DNA from: CAWJMD01 sp963700925
Lineage (GTDB): Bacteria; Actinomycetota; Actinomycetes; Actinomycetales; CAWJMD01
NCBI GenBank assembly: GCA_963700925.1
Contig: OY969553.1
Coordinates: 2,914,001-2,978,000 of the forward strand
Length of the DNA: 64,000 bases
Direction: 5' to 3'
The notes under the pieces are model-generated. The model was not told where the DNA came from and made no database searches. It saw only the letters and a program-made list of their open reading frames with translations. The position numbers and the translations under genes were made by a program. Of this stretch, positions 1-8,906 are shown in pieces; positions within the stretch are counted from its first letter, which is position 1, and each line of letters starts with the position of its first letter.

Positions 1-338
1 TGCTGGTCGGCGTCGCCCTCGCATGGCGGCAGTACTGGGCCGCCGACGTGCCCGCGGTCGCCCCGCGCGGCAGTCTCGCGACCCGCGCCGCCCGCGCCGA
101 CCTGTACCAGGAGGTGGTGAACTCGTCCGCCTTCGAGCGACCGGGCCTGTACCTGACGCGGTCGCTGGTGTACGTCGACCAGCGCGGCATCGACGGCGCT
201 GTCGTCGGTGGCGCGGCCCTGACGACAGGTTTCGGCGGCTGGCTGCGGACGCTGCAGAACGGGTTCGTCCGCTCGTACGCGGCGATCATGCTCGTCGGCT
301 TCATCGTCGTGATCACGGCGATCCTGGTGGTGAGGTGA
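1..338 (+). CDS. nuoL: NADH-quinone oxidoreductase subunit L, C-terminal part (cut by window edge)
   Basis: Only the last 112 or so codons are present; the frame is open from base 3 to the TGA at 336-338. The fragment ends in a hydrophobic helix (SYAAIMLVGFIVVITAILVV), preceded by the amphipathic stretch and the W-LRTLQNGFVRSYA segment typical of the NuoL C-terminus. NuoL is an antiporter-like, proton-pumping membrane subunit of respiratory complex I. It is two bases upstream of nuoM, and the order nuoL-nuoM-nuoN is the standard nuo operon order, which makes the assignment firm despite truncation. Confidence 0.9.
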   Translation, partial: LVGVALAWRQYWAADVPAVAPRGSLATRAARADLYQEVVNSSAFERPGLYLTRSLVYVDQRGIDGAVVGGAALTTGFGGWLRTLQNGFVRSYAAIMLVGFIVVITAILVVR

Positions 339-340
339 GC

Positions 341-1888
341 ATGAGCCTGTCCGAGCTGCCGTTGCTGACGATCGTCGGGGCGACGCCCCTGCTCGGCGTC
401 GCCGTGCTGATGCTGATGCCGGCCGGCCTGAGCCGGTACTGCCGCCACGTCGCCCTCGGCGCGTCCCTGCTGACCCTGGCGCTGGTGTCCGTGATGGCCT
501 CGCAGTTCCGCGTCGGCGAGGCCGGCTCGCACCAGTTCGTCGAGACGTACTCGTGGATACCGCAGCTCGGCGTCTCCTACGCCCTGGGTGTGGACGGGAT
601 CGGCCTCGTGATGGTCGTGCTGTCAGCCGTGCTGGTGCCCGTCTGCCTGCTCGCGTCGTGGCACGACGCGGGAACCGACCCCCGCCGCATGCGGACGTTC
701 TTCGCCCTCGTGCTGGTGCTCGAGACCATGGTGTTCGGCGTCTTCGCGGCCCGCGACGTGTTCATGTTCTACGTCTTCTTCGAGGCGATGCTGGTGCCGA
801 TGTACTTCCTGATCGGCAGCTTCGGCGGGCCGCAGGGCAAGTACGCGGCGGTCAAGTTCCTGCTGTTCAGCCTGGTCGGCGGACTGCTGATGCTGGTCGC
901 GGTGATCGGCCTCTACCTGCAGGGCGAAGGTGGCGACCAGGGGTTCCTCACGAGCAACCTCACCGGTATCGCGTTCTCCTCCACCGGCGTCGAGCGGCTT
1001 CTGTTCGCGGGCTTCTTCTTCGCCTTCGCGGTGAAGGCCCCGATGTGGCCGCTGCACACCTGGCTGCCCGACGCGGCCGCCAGCGCGACGCCGGGTGGGG
1101 CGGTGCTGCTGGTCGGGGTGCTCGACAAGGTCGGCACGTTCGGCATGTTCACCCTCTGCCTGCCGCTGTTCCCGGAGGCGAGCCGATGGGCAGCGCCGGT
1201 GATCGTCGTCCTCGCTGTGATCTCGATCCTCTACGGAGCGCTGCTCGCGATCGGGCAGAGCGACCTCAAGCGCCTGATCGCCTTCACGTCGATCTCTCAC
1301 TTCGGCTTCATCGTGCTGGGCATCTTCGCGATGACCTCGTCGGGCCAGGCCGGGTCGATGCTGTACATGGTCAACCACGGCTTCTCCACGGCCGCCCTGT
1401 TCCTGCTCGCCGGCATGTTCATCTCCCGGTACGGCACGTCGCGCATCGGCGACTACGGCGGGGTGCAGAGGGTGACCCCTCTGCTCGCCGGGGCGTTCCT
1501 GGTGGCGGGCCTGTCTACGCTGTCACTGCCAGGGCTGTCGAGCTTCATCAGCGAGATCCTCGTGCTCGTGGGCACGTTCAGCCGCTACCCGGTCGCGGCG
1601 GTGCTCGCCACGGTGGGCATCGTGCTCGCGGCGCTGTACATCCTGCTGACCTACCGGCGGATGGCCACCGGGCCGGTGCGCGAGCGGATGCGCGGCGTCG
1701 CCGACATGCGCTCCCGTGAGGTGTGGGTGGCCGCGCCGCTGATCGCAGTGATCGTGGCGCTCGGCTTCTACCCGGCGCCCGTCCTCGACGTCATCAACCC
1801 GGCGGTCGAGCGGACGATGAGCGAGGTGGGCGTCAGCGACCCCGCTCCGCTGCTCCCCGCGTCCGCCGACGAAGGGACTGAGCCGTGA
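341..1888 (+). CDS. nuoM: NADH-quinone oxidoreductase subunit M
   Basis: Antiporter-like proton-channel subunit of complex I in the plasma membrane, 515 residues, about 14 membrane helices. The ATG at 341 is chosen because a GGTGAGG ribosome site lies just upstream and the preceding frame belongs to the nuoL tail; a longer open frame reaching back to base 23 is only a nuoL shadow. Family residues are visible: the conserved helix-5 glutamate in FEAMLVPMYFLIG (about E148) and the channel lysine in AVKAPMWPLHTWLPDA (about K232), plus the later LKRLIAFTSISHFG segment. The stop overlaps the nuoN start by four bases (GTGA), so translation is probably coupled. Confidence 0.97.
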   Translation: MSLSELPLLTIVGATPLLGVAVLMLMPAGLSRYCRHVALGASLLTLALVSVMASQFRVGEAGSHQFVETYSWIPQLGVSYALGVDGIGLVMVVLSAVLVPVCLLASWHDAGTDPRRMRTFFALVLVLETMVFGVFAARDVFMFYVFFEAMLVPMYFLIGSFGGPQGKYAAVKFLLFSLVGGLLMLVAVIGLYLQGEGGDQGFLTSNLTGIAFSSTGVERLLFAGFFFAFAVKAPMWPLHTWLPDAAASATPGGAVLLVGVLDKVGTFGMFTLCLPLFPEASRWAAPVIVVLAVISILYGALLAIGQSDLKRLIAFTSISHFGFIVLGIFAMTSSGQAGSMLYMVNHGFSTAALFLLAGMFISRYGTSRIGDYGGVQRVTPLLAGAFLVAGLSTLSLPGLSSFISEILVLVGTFSRYPVAAVLATVGIVLAALYILLTYRRMATGPVRERMRGVADMRSREVWVAAPLIAVIVALGFYPAPVLDVINPAVERTMSEVGVSDPAPLLPASADEGTEP

Positions 1889-3543
1889 TCGCCCTGGACG
1901 TGCTCGCCGCGGTGCTGGCCGATGCACCCGTGCCGGTCGCCCCGTCCGCCGGCTTCGAGCCCCCCACCGTCGACTGGGTGGCGGTCTGGCCGGTCACCGC
2001 CGTGCTCAGCGCTGCCGTGATCGGTGTTCTGGTCGAGGCGTTCGTACCGCGCGCTGCGCGGCGCTGGGCGCAGCTCGTCCTCGCGATGGTCGGGCTGCTC
2101 GTCGGGCTCGCCGGCACGGTCGTGCTGTGGGGAGACGACACCTTCAGGGTCGCCATCAGCTACCCGCAGGACCAGGACCCGGAGACCGCCGCGATGGTGC
2201 TCGACAAGGTCTCCGTGTTCCTGCAGTCCATCCTCCTGCTGATGTCGCTGCTCGCCGTACTGGTCATCGCCGAGCGCGGCCGGGGCCAGCTCGACGCGTT
2301 CGCGGCCCAGGCGGCCACCGTCCCAGGCACCGAGAACGAGAGGCTCGCGACACGGCTGGGTCGGATGACGACAGAGGTCTTCCCGCTGACGATGTTCGCC
2401 GTCGGCGGCATGATGATCTTCGCCGCAGCGGCCGACCTGGTGACGATGTTCGTTGCGCTGGAAGTCTTCTCGCTACCGCTGTACATCATGTGCGGCCTCG
2501 CCCGCCGTCGCCGGCTGCTCTCGCAAGAGGCCTCGCTGAAGTACTTCCTGCTGGGCGCGTTCTCGTCGGCGCTGTTCCTGTACGGGCTCGCGCTGATCTA
2601 CGGCATCACGGGCACCGTCTCGATCGCCCAGATGGGCCGGGCCCTGGCGACTGCCCAGCAGACGCGTGACCTCGTGACCGCGTACCCGATCCTGGTCGTC
2701 GGGGTGGTCCTGATTCTCGTCGGCCTGCTGTTCAAGATCGGCGCGGTGCCGTTCCACTCGTGGACCCCCGACGTCTACGCCGGTGCCCCGACGCCGATCA
2801 CGGGGTTCATGGCGGCGTGCACGAAGGTCGCCGCGTTCGGGGCCCTGCTGCGCGTGCTCTACTCGGGCCTGCAGGCGCTCCAGGACGACTGGGGTCCTGC
2901 GCTCTGGGTGATCGCTGCGCTGACGATGGTCCTCGGCTCGCTGGTCGCCCTCCGCCAGACCGACATCAAGCGGATGCTGGCCTACTCGTCGATCGCCCAT
3001 GCCGGATTCATCCTCACCGGTCTGGTGACCGTGCAGGAGTCGGGCATCGTCTCGGTGCTGTTCTACCTGCTCGCCTACGGGTTCAGCACGATCGCGGCCT
3101 TTGCGGTGCTCACGCTGGTGCGCGAGCAGGACGAGGACGGCGGCATCGGCGGCGAGGCGACGCACCTGTCCCAGTGGGCCGGTCTGGGACGGCGCTCACC
3201 GGTGCTCGCGGCGGCGTTCACGGTGCTTCTGCTGGCGTTCGCCGGCATCCCGTTGACCAGTGGCTTCACCGCCAAGTTCGGTGTCTTCTCCGCGGCCGTC
3301 GAGGGTGGCCTGGCCTGGCTGGCGGTGCTGGGTGTGCTCGCGAGCGCGGCGGCAGCCTTCTTCTACGTGCGCGTGATCGTGCTGATGTACTTTACGGAGC
3401 CGTCGGGCGAGCGCGGAACCGTCGTCTCGACGGGGCCGCTCACCGTCGCGGCGATCACCGTCGGCGTCGTGGTGACCCTGCTTCTCGGCGTCTACCCGTC
3501 ACCGTTCCTCGAACTGGCCGGCGCGATCACGGCGGCGCCGTAG
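1885..3543 (+). CDS. nuoN: NADH-quinone oxidoreductase subunit N
   Basis: Third antiporter-like membrane subunit of complex I, 552 residues and strongly hydrophobic. Family segments include KIGAVPFHSWTPDVYAGAPT (channel lysine helix) and IKRMLAYSSIAHAGF in the C-terminal half. The start is the GTG that overlaps the nuoM stop in a GTGA. It is the last nuo gene; the next gene, a polyprenyl diphosphate synthase, starts 10 bases after the stop and probably shares the transcript, an arrangement common in actinomycetes. Confidence 0.97.
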   Translation: MIALDVLAAVLADAPVPVAPSAGFEPPTVDWVAVWPVTAVLSAAVIGVLVEAFVPRAARRWAQLVLAMVGLLVGLAGTVVLWGDDTFRVAISYPQDQDPETAAMVLDKVSVFLQSILLLMSLLAVLVIAERGRGQLDAFAAQAATVPGTENERLATRLGRMTTEVFPLTMFAVGGMMIFAAAADLVTMFVALEVFSLPLYIMCGLARRRRLLSQEASLKYFLLGAFSSALFLYGLALIYGITGTVSIAQMGRALATAQQTRDLVTAYPILVVGVVLILVGLLFKIGAVPFHSWTPDVYAGAPTPITGFMAACTKVAAFGALLRVLYSGLQALQDDWGPALWVIAALTMVLGSLVALRQTDIKRMLAYSSIAHAGFILTGLVTVQESGIVSVLFYLLAYGFSTIAAFAVLTLVREQDEDGGIGGEATHLSQWAGLGRRSPVLAAAFTVLLLAFAGIPLTSGFTAKFGVFSAAVEGGLAWLAVLGVLASAAAAFFYVRVIVLMYFTEPSGERGTVVSTGPLTVAAITVGVVVTLLLGVYPSPFLELAGAITAAP

Positions 3544-3553
3544 TGGTGCGTCG

Positions 3554-4582
3554 GTGACGGCGGAGGGCGAAGTGGAAGGTCCGACAGCGGGTTTCGGCCT
3601 GTCGAGCGGCAGCTCCGCGCTCGCGGACTCGCTCGCGCCGCGACTCGCGGAGGTCGAGTCGAGGCTGTCCGAGGCGGTCGCGCACACCGACGAGCTGGCC
3701 GACTCGGTCTCGCGTCACCTGGTCGACGCGGGTGGCAAGCGGGTCCGTCCGATGCTGACCCTGCTGGCCGCGCACCTCGGTGACGCCGACCGCCCTGAGG
3801 TCCTCGACGCTGCCGTCGTGGTCGAGCTGACGCACCTGGCAACGCTGTACCACGACGACGTGATGGACTCGGCTCCCACGAGGCGCGGCGCCCCGACGGT
3901 GCATGCGCTGTGGGGCAACTCGGTGGCGATCCTCACCGGCGACCTGCTGTTCGCCCGCGCGTCTCGGGTCGTCGCCGGGCTCGGGCCGCAGGCCGTCCGC
4001 ATCCAGGCCGCGACCTTCGAGCGGCTCTGCCTCGGCCAGCTGCACGAGACCGTCGGGCCGCGGCCGGGGCAGGACCCCGTCGAGCACTACATCGGTGTGC
4101 TGGCCGACAAGACCGGCTCGCTGATCGCGACGTCGGGACGCTTCGGCGCGATGTTCGCCGGCTGCTCGCGCGAGGTCACCGACGTGCTGGTCGCGTACGG
4201 CGAGAAGGTCGGCGTGGCATTCCAGCTGGCCGACGACGTGATCGACCTGACGGCCGACCCGTCCGCCACCGGCAAGGCGTCGGGCACCGACCTGCGCGAG
4301 GGCGTGCCGACGATGCCGGTGCTGCTGGCACGGCGGGCCGCGGCCGACGGAGACACCGACGCGGCCGAGATCGTGGCCCTCGTCGACGGCGATCTCTCCG
4401 ACGACGCGGTGCTGGCGGAGACCGTCGAGCGCCTGCGAGGGCACTCCGCCACCGAGATCACGCGCGCCCTGGCCCAGCAGTGGGCCGACGACGCGGTCGC
4501 CTCGCTCGACGGCCTGCCCGACGGCGAGGTGCGGTCCGCGCTGGCCCAGTTCGCCGGCACCGTCGCGGACCGCACCGCCTGA
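3554..4582 (+). CDS. Long-chain polyprenyl diphosphate synthase
   Basis: Trans-prenyltransferase that condenses isopentenyl diphosphate onto an allylic primer; next to nuo genes it most likely makes the menaquinone side chain. The protein has 342 residues. The first aspartate-rich motif is DDVMD at about residues 101-105, preceded by LATLYH; the small residues four and five positions before it (Ala, Thr) fit a long-chain product, which is inference. The second is DDVIDLTAD at about 227-235, and GGKRVRPM supplies the IPP-binding lysine and arginines. The GTG at 3554 gives a somewhat long N-terminus; GTG at 3572 is also possible. The stop abuts the convergent PhoX gene with no gap. Confidence 0.93.
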   Translation: MTAEGEVEGPTAGFGLSSGSSALADSLAPRLAEVESRLSEAVAHTDELADSVSRHLVDAGGKRVRPMLTLLAAHLGDADRPEVLDAAVVVELTHLATLYHDDVMDSAPTRRGAPTVHALWGNSVAILTGDLLFARASRVVAGLGPQAVRIQAATFERLCLGQLHETVGPRPGQDPVEHYIGVLADKTGSLIATSGRFGAMFAGCSREVTDVLVAYGEKVGVAFQLADDVIDLTADPSATGKASGTDLREGVPTMPVLLARRAAADGDTDAAEIVALVDGDLSDDAVLAETVERLRGHSATEITRALAQQWADDAVASLDGLPDGEVRSALAQFAGTVADRTA

Positions 4583-6622
4583 CTAGCGCTTCTTGGTGAC
4601 CTGCACGACCGACGGGCGGGGGCCGGCGAACTGGCCCCTGCGAGGACGGCTCCCGACGGGCACGTAGTCAGGGAAGCGTGACTGAGGTTCGGCGTACGAA
4701 CCCTCCTCACCCGGGTGCTGGACGGCGACGAACACCGAGCCGTCGCGGTCGTGGATCACCGGGCCGCAGGTCTCTGCCCCGGCGGGCACGGCGAGGAACT
4801 GCTGCACCCGTCCGCGCTCGGCGCCGGATACCGGCACCTTGAACAGGCCGTCGCACAGGCCGATCGAGCCGTTCTGACCGTCCGAGGAGATCCAGAGGTT
4901 CCCCTCGGAGTCGAACGCAACGTTGTCGGGGCACGAGATCGGCGACACAGGTCCCGTGTAGCCACCGAAGTACCGGCCGGCCGAGTTCTCGTCGCCGCAG
5001 ATGAGGAGCAGGTTCCAGCGGAACGAGCTGCCGGTGTGACCGCCGTCCTCGATGATCTCGACGATGTGCCCGTCCTTGTTCGCCGCACGGGGGTTGGGCT
5101 CGTCCACGCCGGGCTTGCCGACCTTGCCGCGGTCGGTGTTGTTGGTGCACGCCACGTAGATGCGACCGTTCACCGGGTTGGGCTGGACGTCCTCGGGGCG
5201 GTCCATCTTGGTCGGGCCGACGGTGTCGGCCGCGAGCCGCGTGAACACCAGCACGCGCTCGACCGAGAAGCCGGGCACCTTCGACTCGCCGTCGACCACC
5301 AGCGGGATCCACTCGCCGGACCCGTCCCAGACGCCGTCGCCGAGGCCGTCGCCGGTGAACTTGGCGACGTACAGGTCGCCCTCTGAGAGCAGCGTCTTGT
5401 TGTGCCTGCGGGCGGCGCCCGACTGACCCGGGCGGATCTTCTTGGACGAGACGAACTTGTACACGTAGTCGAAGCGCTCGTCGTCACCCATGTAGGCGAC
5501 CACGCGGCCGTCGTGCGCCACGGTGACGTTCGCGCCCTCGTGCTTGAACCGTCCGAGCGCGGTGTGCTTGACCGGCTTGGACTCCGGGTCGAACGGGTCC
5601 AGCTCGACGACCCAGCCGAACCGGTTGGGCTCGTTGGCGAATCCCGCTTGCGTGGCGTCCCAGCGCGGGTCGACCGAACGCCAGTTGCGGGAGTCACCCG
5701 TGGGGCTCAGCCCGTACCGCGCCTCCTCAGGCGTGGCGCCCGAGGCGACGAAGTACCCGTTGAAGTTCTCCTCGCCCGAGAGCACCGTGCCCCACGGCGT
5801 CGTGCCGCCCGCGCAGTTGTTCATCGTGCCGAACACCCGCTTGCCGGTGGCGTCGGCAGCGGTGCGCAGCAGCGGCGAGCCTGCGGCAGGGCCGTCGACG
5901 ACGAACTCGGTGCCGAGGTGGATCCGGCGGTTGTAGCGGCTGCGGCGCTTGTAGGCCCAAGCAGTGCCGCGCCCCCGACGTCCGACCTCAACGACACTCA
6001 TCCCGTGGGCGGCGAACGCGACCTTGATCAGCTCGGTGGCGTCGAAACCCTCTGGGAACATGATGTTCTCGTTGGTGTACTCGTGGTTGGCGACGAGCAG
6101 CCCGCGAAGCCCCGAGGAGTCGGTCTCGATCACGTCGAGGTAGTCGTTGTTGTAGCCGAACTGGCCCTTCTGCGCCTCGGCCGTCAGTAGCGCCGGGTTG
6201 AAGTCCGGCGCCTTCTTCGTGATGGGGTCGCCCCACCGGATGATGGTGTTCCACTGGTAGCCCGTCGGCACGGTGATGGCATCGGTCGTGGACGGAACGG
6301 GGGCGATCGGGGTGAACGCGAGGCCGCGCGCGCTCCCCGCTGCCTGAGTCGAAGCGCCCTGCGTCGACGTGGCGGCGTGCGCTGCGGTCTCCCCGCCCAG
6401 CAGGTCGCCTCCCAGCACCAGGCCCAGCGCGCCGGCTCCACCCAGCAGGCTGCGGCGGCTGATCGCGGACGACGCGACGTCACGGAAGGTCTCGTTGTCG
6501 CTGACGTTCGGCACCGGGGCGGCGCATGCGTCGCCGCACTTGAGGTGGCAGGTCACCGGGCTGCGGCGTCCGTGGGTGCGGCCGGCCATCGGCAGGAGTG
6601 AGCGTTCTGGTGCCAGGGTCAC
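4583..6622 (-). CDS. PhoX-family (DUF839) secreted phosphatase
   Basis: About 679 residues. A Tat signal is present after an N-terminal extension: SRRSLLGGAGALG at about residues 55-67, followed by a hydrophobic run and TAAHA before the mature part. Before it sits CHLKCGDAC, a cysteine cluster common at the front of actinobacterial PhoX-like proteins. The mature domain is the DUF839 beta-propeller, with conserved stretches such as NNCAGGTTPWGTVLSGEENF, PDNVAFDSEGNLWISSDGQ and RFKHEGANV. PhoX enzymes are calcium- and iron-dependent alkaline phosphatases exported folded; substrate specificity here is inferred only. The GTG at 6622 is preferred because GAAGGA lies six bases upstream; an ATG 19 codons earlier lacks such a site. 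It converges on the polyprenyl synthase with zero spacing. Confidence 0.9.
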   Translation of the reverse strand: MTLAPERSLLPMAGRTHGRRSPVTCHLKCGDACAAPVPNVSDNETFRDVASSAISRRSLLGGAGALGLVLGGDLLGGETAAHAATSTQGASTQAAGSARGLAFTPIAPVPSTTDAITVPTGYQWNTIIRWGDPITKKAPDFNPALLTAEAQKGQFGYNNDYLDVIETDSSGLRGLLVANHEYTNENIMFPEGFDATELIKVAFAAHGMSVVEVGRRGRGTAWAYKRRSRYNRRIHLGTEFVVDGPAAGSPLLRTAADATGKRVFGTMNNCAGGTTPWGTVLSGEENFNGYFVASGATPEEARYGLSPTGDSRNWRSVDPRWDATQAGFANEPNRFGWVVELDPFDPESKPVKHTALGRFKHEGANVTVAHDGRVVAYMGDDERFDYVYKFVSSKKIRPGQSGAARRHNKTLLSEGDLYVAKFTGDGLGDGVWDGSGEWIPLVVDGESKVPGFSVERVLVFTRLAADTVGPTKMDRPEDVQPNPVNGRIYVACTNNTDRGKVGKPGVDEPNPRAANKDGHIVEIIEDGGHTGSSFRWNLLLICGDENSAGRYFGGYTGPVSPISCPDNVAFDSEGNLWISSDGQNGSIGLCDGLFKVPVSGAERGRVQQFLAVPAGAETCGPVIHDRDGSVFVAVQHPGEEGSYAEPQSRFPDYVPVGSRPRRGQFAGPRPSVVQVTKKR

Positions 6623-6725
6623 GGTGATTCCTTCGGACGGTGGGGAAATCTGAGGCCTCGTCGGGACCGTAGGGCGCAACTGCCGCCGTCAGATGAGCAG
6701 CAGGTGAGCGCCAGGTGAAGACCAG

Positions 6726-7664
6726 TCAGCCGAGCGAGGTCACCGACGCCGAGTCGAGCGCGTCACGCTCGAGCCGGGTTCGCCTCGCGCTGGCGAGCAT
6801 GTCGATGGTCAGCACGATGAGTGCAGTCCAGACCAGGGCGAAGCCGACCAGCCGGCCGGCGGGCATCGGCTCGCTCAGGACCACGACTCCGATCAGCAGC
6901 TGCAGGGTCGGGGTGAGGTACTGCAGCAGGCCCATGGTCGAGAGGGGCACCCTGCGGGCGGCGGCGGCGAAGAGCGTCAGCGGGACGGCGGTGATCACGC
7001 CGGCGCTGGCGAGCATGGCGGCATGGCCGGTGCCCTCGCTGACGAGGGACCCGCGTCCTGTGACCTCGAGCCAGACCAGCACCGCAAGGGCGGCCGGGGC
7101 CAGAACGGCAGTCTCGACCGACAGGCTGTGCAGCGCACCGACACCTCGTCCGACCCGGTTCTTGACCAACCCGTAGAGGCCGAAGGAGGCCGACAGCGTC
7201 AGCGCGATCCACGGCAGGCGGCCGTAGTCGAGAGTCAGCACCACCACGGCAACGAGCCCGATCCCGACCGCGACCCACTGCGCCGGCCGCAACCGCTCGT
7301 GGAGCACCACGACGCCCAGCAGCACCGTGACGATCGGGTTGATGTAGTAGCCGAGCGCGGTCTCGACGACCTGCTCCGACAGCACGCCGTACGTGTAGAC
7401 CAGCCAGTTGGCGGCGATCAGCACGGCCGCCGCGCTCAGGAGCGCCAGCGAACGGGGGTTCCTGACCGCGACCACGAACCCTGACCACGAGCGCATCACC
7501 GTGAGCACGAGGGCGCAGACGACGAGCGTCCACACCACGCGGTGCACCAGCACCTCGAGGGCTCCCGCCGGGGCGAGCAGCGGGAAGTAGAGCGGGAAGA
7601 CGCCCCACAACAGGTACGCGCCCGCACCCATCAGGGCACCCGTCCTTCGGGTCTGCTCGCTCAC
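6726..7664 (-). CDS. rarD: RarD-like EamA-family permease
   Basis: Inner-membrane transporter of the drug/metabolite superfamily, about 312 residues with ten predicted helices in two EamA repeats. The N-terminal GALMGAGAYLLWGVFPLYF and the later ETALGYYINPIVTVLLGV are characteristic of the RarD subgroup (chloramphenicol-sensitivity protein in E. coli; true substrate unknown). The GTG at 7664 is chosen because the upstream extension of the frame is arginine- and proline-rich and lies over the divergent promoter of the App1-like gene. No strong ribosome site is visible. Confidence 0.88.
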   Translation of the reverse strand: MSEQTRRTGALMGAGAYLLWGVFPLYFPLLAPAGALEVLVHRVVWTLVVCALVLTVMRSWSGFVVAVRNPRSLALLSAAAVLIAANWLVYTYGVLSEQVVETALGYYINPIVTVLLGVVVLHERLRPAQWVAVGIGLVAVVVLTLDYGRLPWIALTLSASFGLYGLVKNRVGRGVGALHSLSVETAVLAPAALAVLVWLEVTGRGSLVSEGTGHAAMLASAGVITAVPLTLFAAAARRVPLSTMGLLQYLTPTLQLLIGVVVLSEPMPAGRLVGFALVWTALIVLTIDMLASARRTRLERDALDSASVTSLG

Positions 7665-7771
7665 GAGGGGCACGCTACGGCCTGGGCCGCCCAGCGGCGC
7701 CCGGGTTATCGCGCTCGCGGCGTGGCCATGTGGCAGAGTCGCACAGCGCAGACGCACATCGGGGAGGTTTC

Positions 7772-8842
7772 GTGACCGGAACGGTCGGGTCGCCGGGCCC
7801 TGGCACGGTGCCGTCCGGCGAGGAGTCGTCGACTGGACGGAGGGTGCACCGCGCTGCCCGCATCGAGGACGCCGTTCACGCGCGCATCGAGCGTCGCGTC
7901 AGCGAGCGGGGGTGGGTGCCGGCCATCACGGCCTACACGGGGTACGGCACACCGGGATGGGCGCGCGTGATGGCCAGGGTGCTCATGACGCGCCCCGACC
8001 CACGCAAGGACCGTCCGGCCGAGCTGGTGCGCGGGTGGCGCTCGTTCGTCACCGTGCCGCGAGTGGGTGTCGAGGTGGTGCTGCGCGCAGGTGACACCGA
8101 GCAGCGCCTCAACACAGACCGGAGCGGCTACATCGACGTGGTCTTCGAGTGCGACCTGGAACCCGGCTGGGGCGAGGTGGTGCTGTCGACCGAGGGTGGC
8201 GACGACGTGGCTGCCCCGATCCTCGTCGTCGACCCCGAGGCGACGACTGGCCTGGTCAGCGACGTCGACGACACGGTCATGGTCACGACCCTGCCCCGAG
8301 CCGTGCTGGCCGCCTGGAACACGTTCGTGCTGAACGAGCACGCGCGCCGTCCGGTGCCGGGCATGGCAGTGCTCTTCGAGCGATGGTCCAAGGCGAACCC
8401 CAAGGCGCCGGTGATCTACCTGTCCACCGGCGCATGGAACGTCGCCCCCACGCTGACGAGGTTCCTCAGCCGCCACCTGTACCCGCGCGGGCCGCTGCTG
8501 CTGACCGACTGGGGTCCGACGCGGGAGGGCTGGTTCCGCAGCGGGCGCGCGCACAAGCGAGCCTCGCTCGAGCGCCTGGTGCGCGAGTTCCCGAAGATCC
8601 GCTGGCTCCTCGTGGGTGACGACGGCCAGCACGACCCCGACATCTACTCCGACTTCGCGCGCAGCCACCACGACGAGGTGGCCGGCGTCGTGATCCGTCA
8701 CCTGTCGCCGACCGAGCAGGTGCTGGCCAGCGGCCTCCCCGTGCCGATGGACGAGGCGAAGTCGGTGCCGGGAACACCCTGGATCACCGGGACGGACGGG
8801 GCGGCGCTGGCCATCCGGCTCGGGCAGGCGGGGCTGCTGTAG
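7772..8842 (+). CDS. App1-like phosphatidate phosphatase (DUF2183)
   Basis: About 356 residues. The core is a HAD-like phosphatase domain with the DxDxT nucleophile motif in SDVDDTVM (Asp164, Asp166, Thr168 from this start), a GDDGQHDPDIYSDFA segment as the acidic motif, and a conserved lysine-bearing HKRASLERL. This matches the App1/DUF2183 family, whose yeast member dephosphorylates phosphatidate; the bacterial substrate is not known. The GTG at 7772 follows GGGGAGG by about five bases and is clearly better than the in-frame GTG at 7730. It is transcribed divergently from rarD. Confidence 0.85.
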   Translation: MTGTVGSPGPGTVPSGEESSTGRRVHRAARIEDAVHARIERRVSERGWVPAITAYTGYGTPGWARVMARVLMTRPDPRKDRPAELVRGWRSFVTVPRVGVEVVLRAGDTEQRLNTDRSGYIDVVFECDLEPGWGEVVLSTEGGDDVAAPILVVDPEATTGLVSDVDDTVMVTTLPRAVLAAWNTFVLNEHARRPVPGMAVLFERWSKANPKAPVIYLSTGAWNVAPTLTRFLSRHLYPRGPLLLTDWGPTREGWFRSGRAHKRASLERLVREFPKIRWLLVGDDGQHDPDIYSDFARSHHDEVAGVVIRHLSPTEQVLASGLPVPMDEAKSVPGTPWITGTDGAALAIRLGQAGLL

Positions 8843-8906
8843 TCCCCCGCGTCGCCAGATACTGGACCGGCGTCTCACGTCCTGGTACTGGCTGGGAGGA
8901 TGAGCC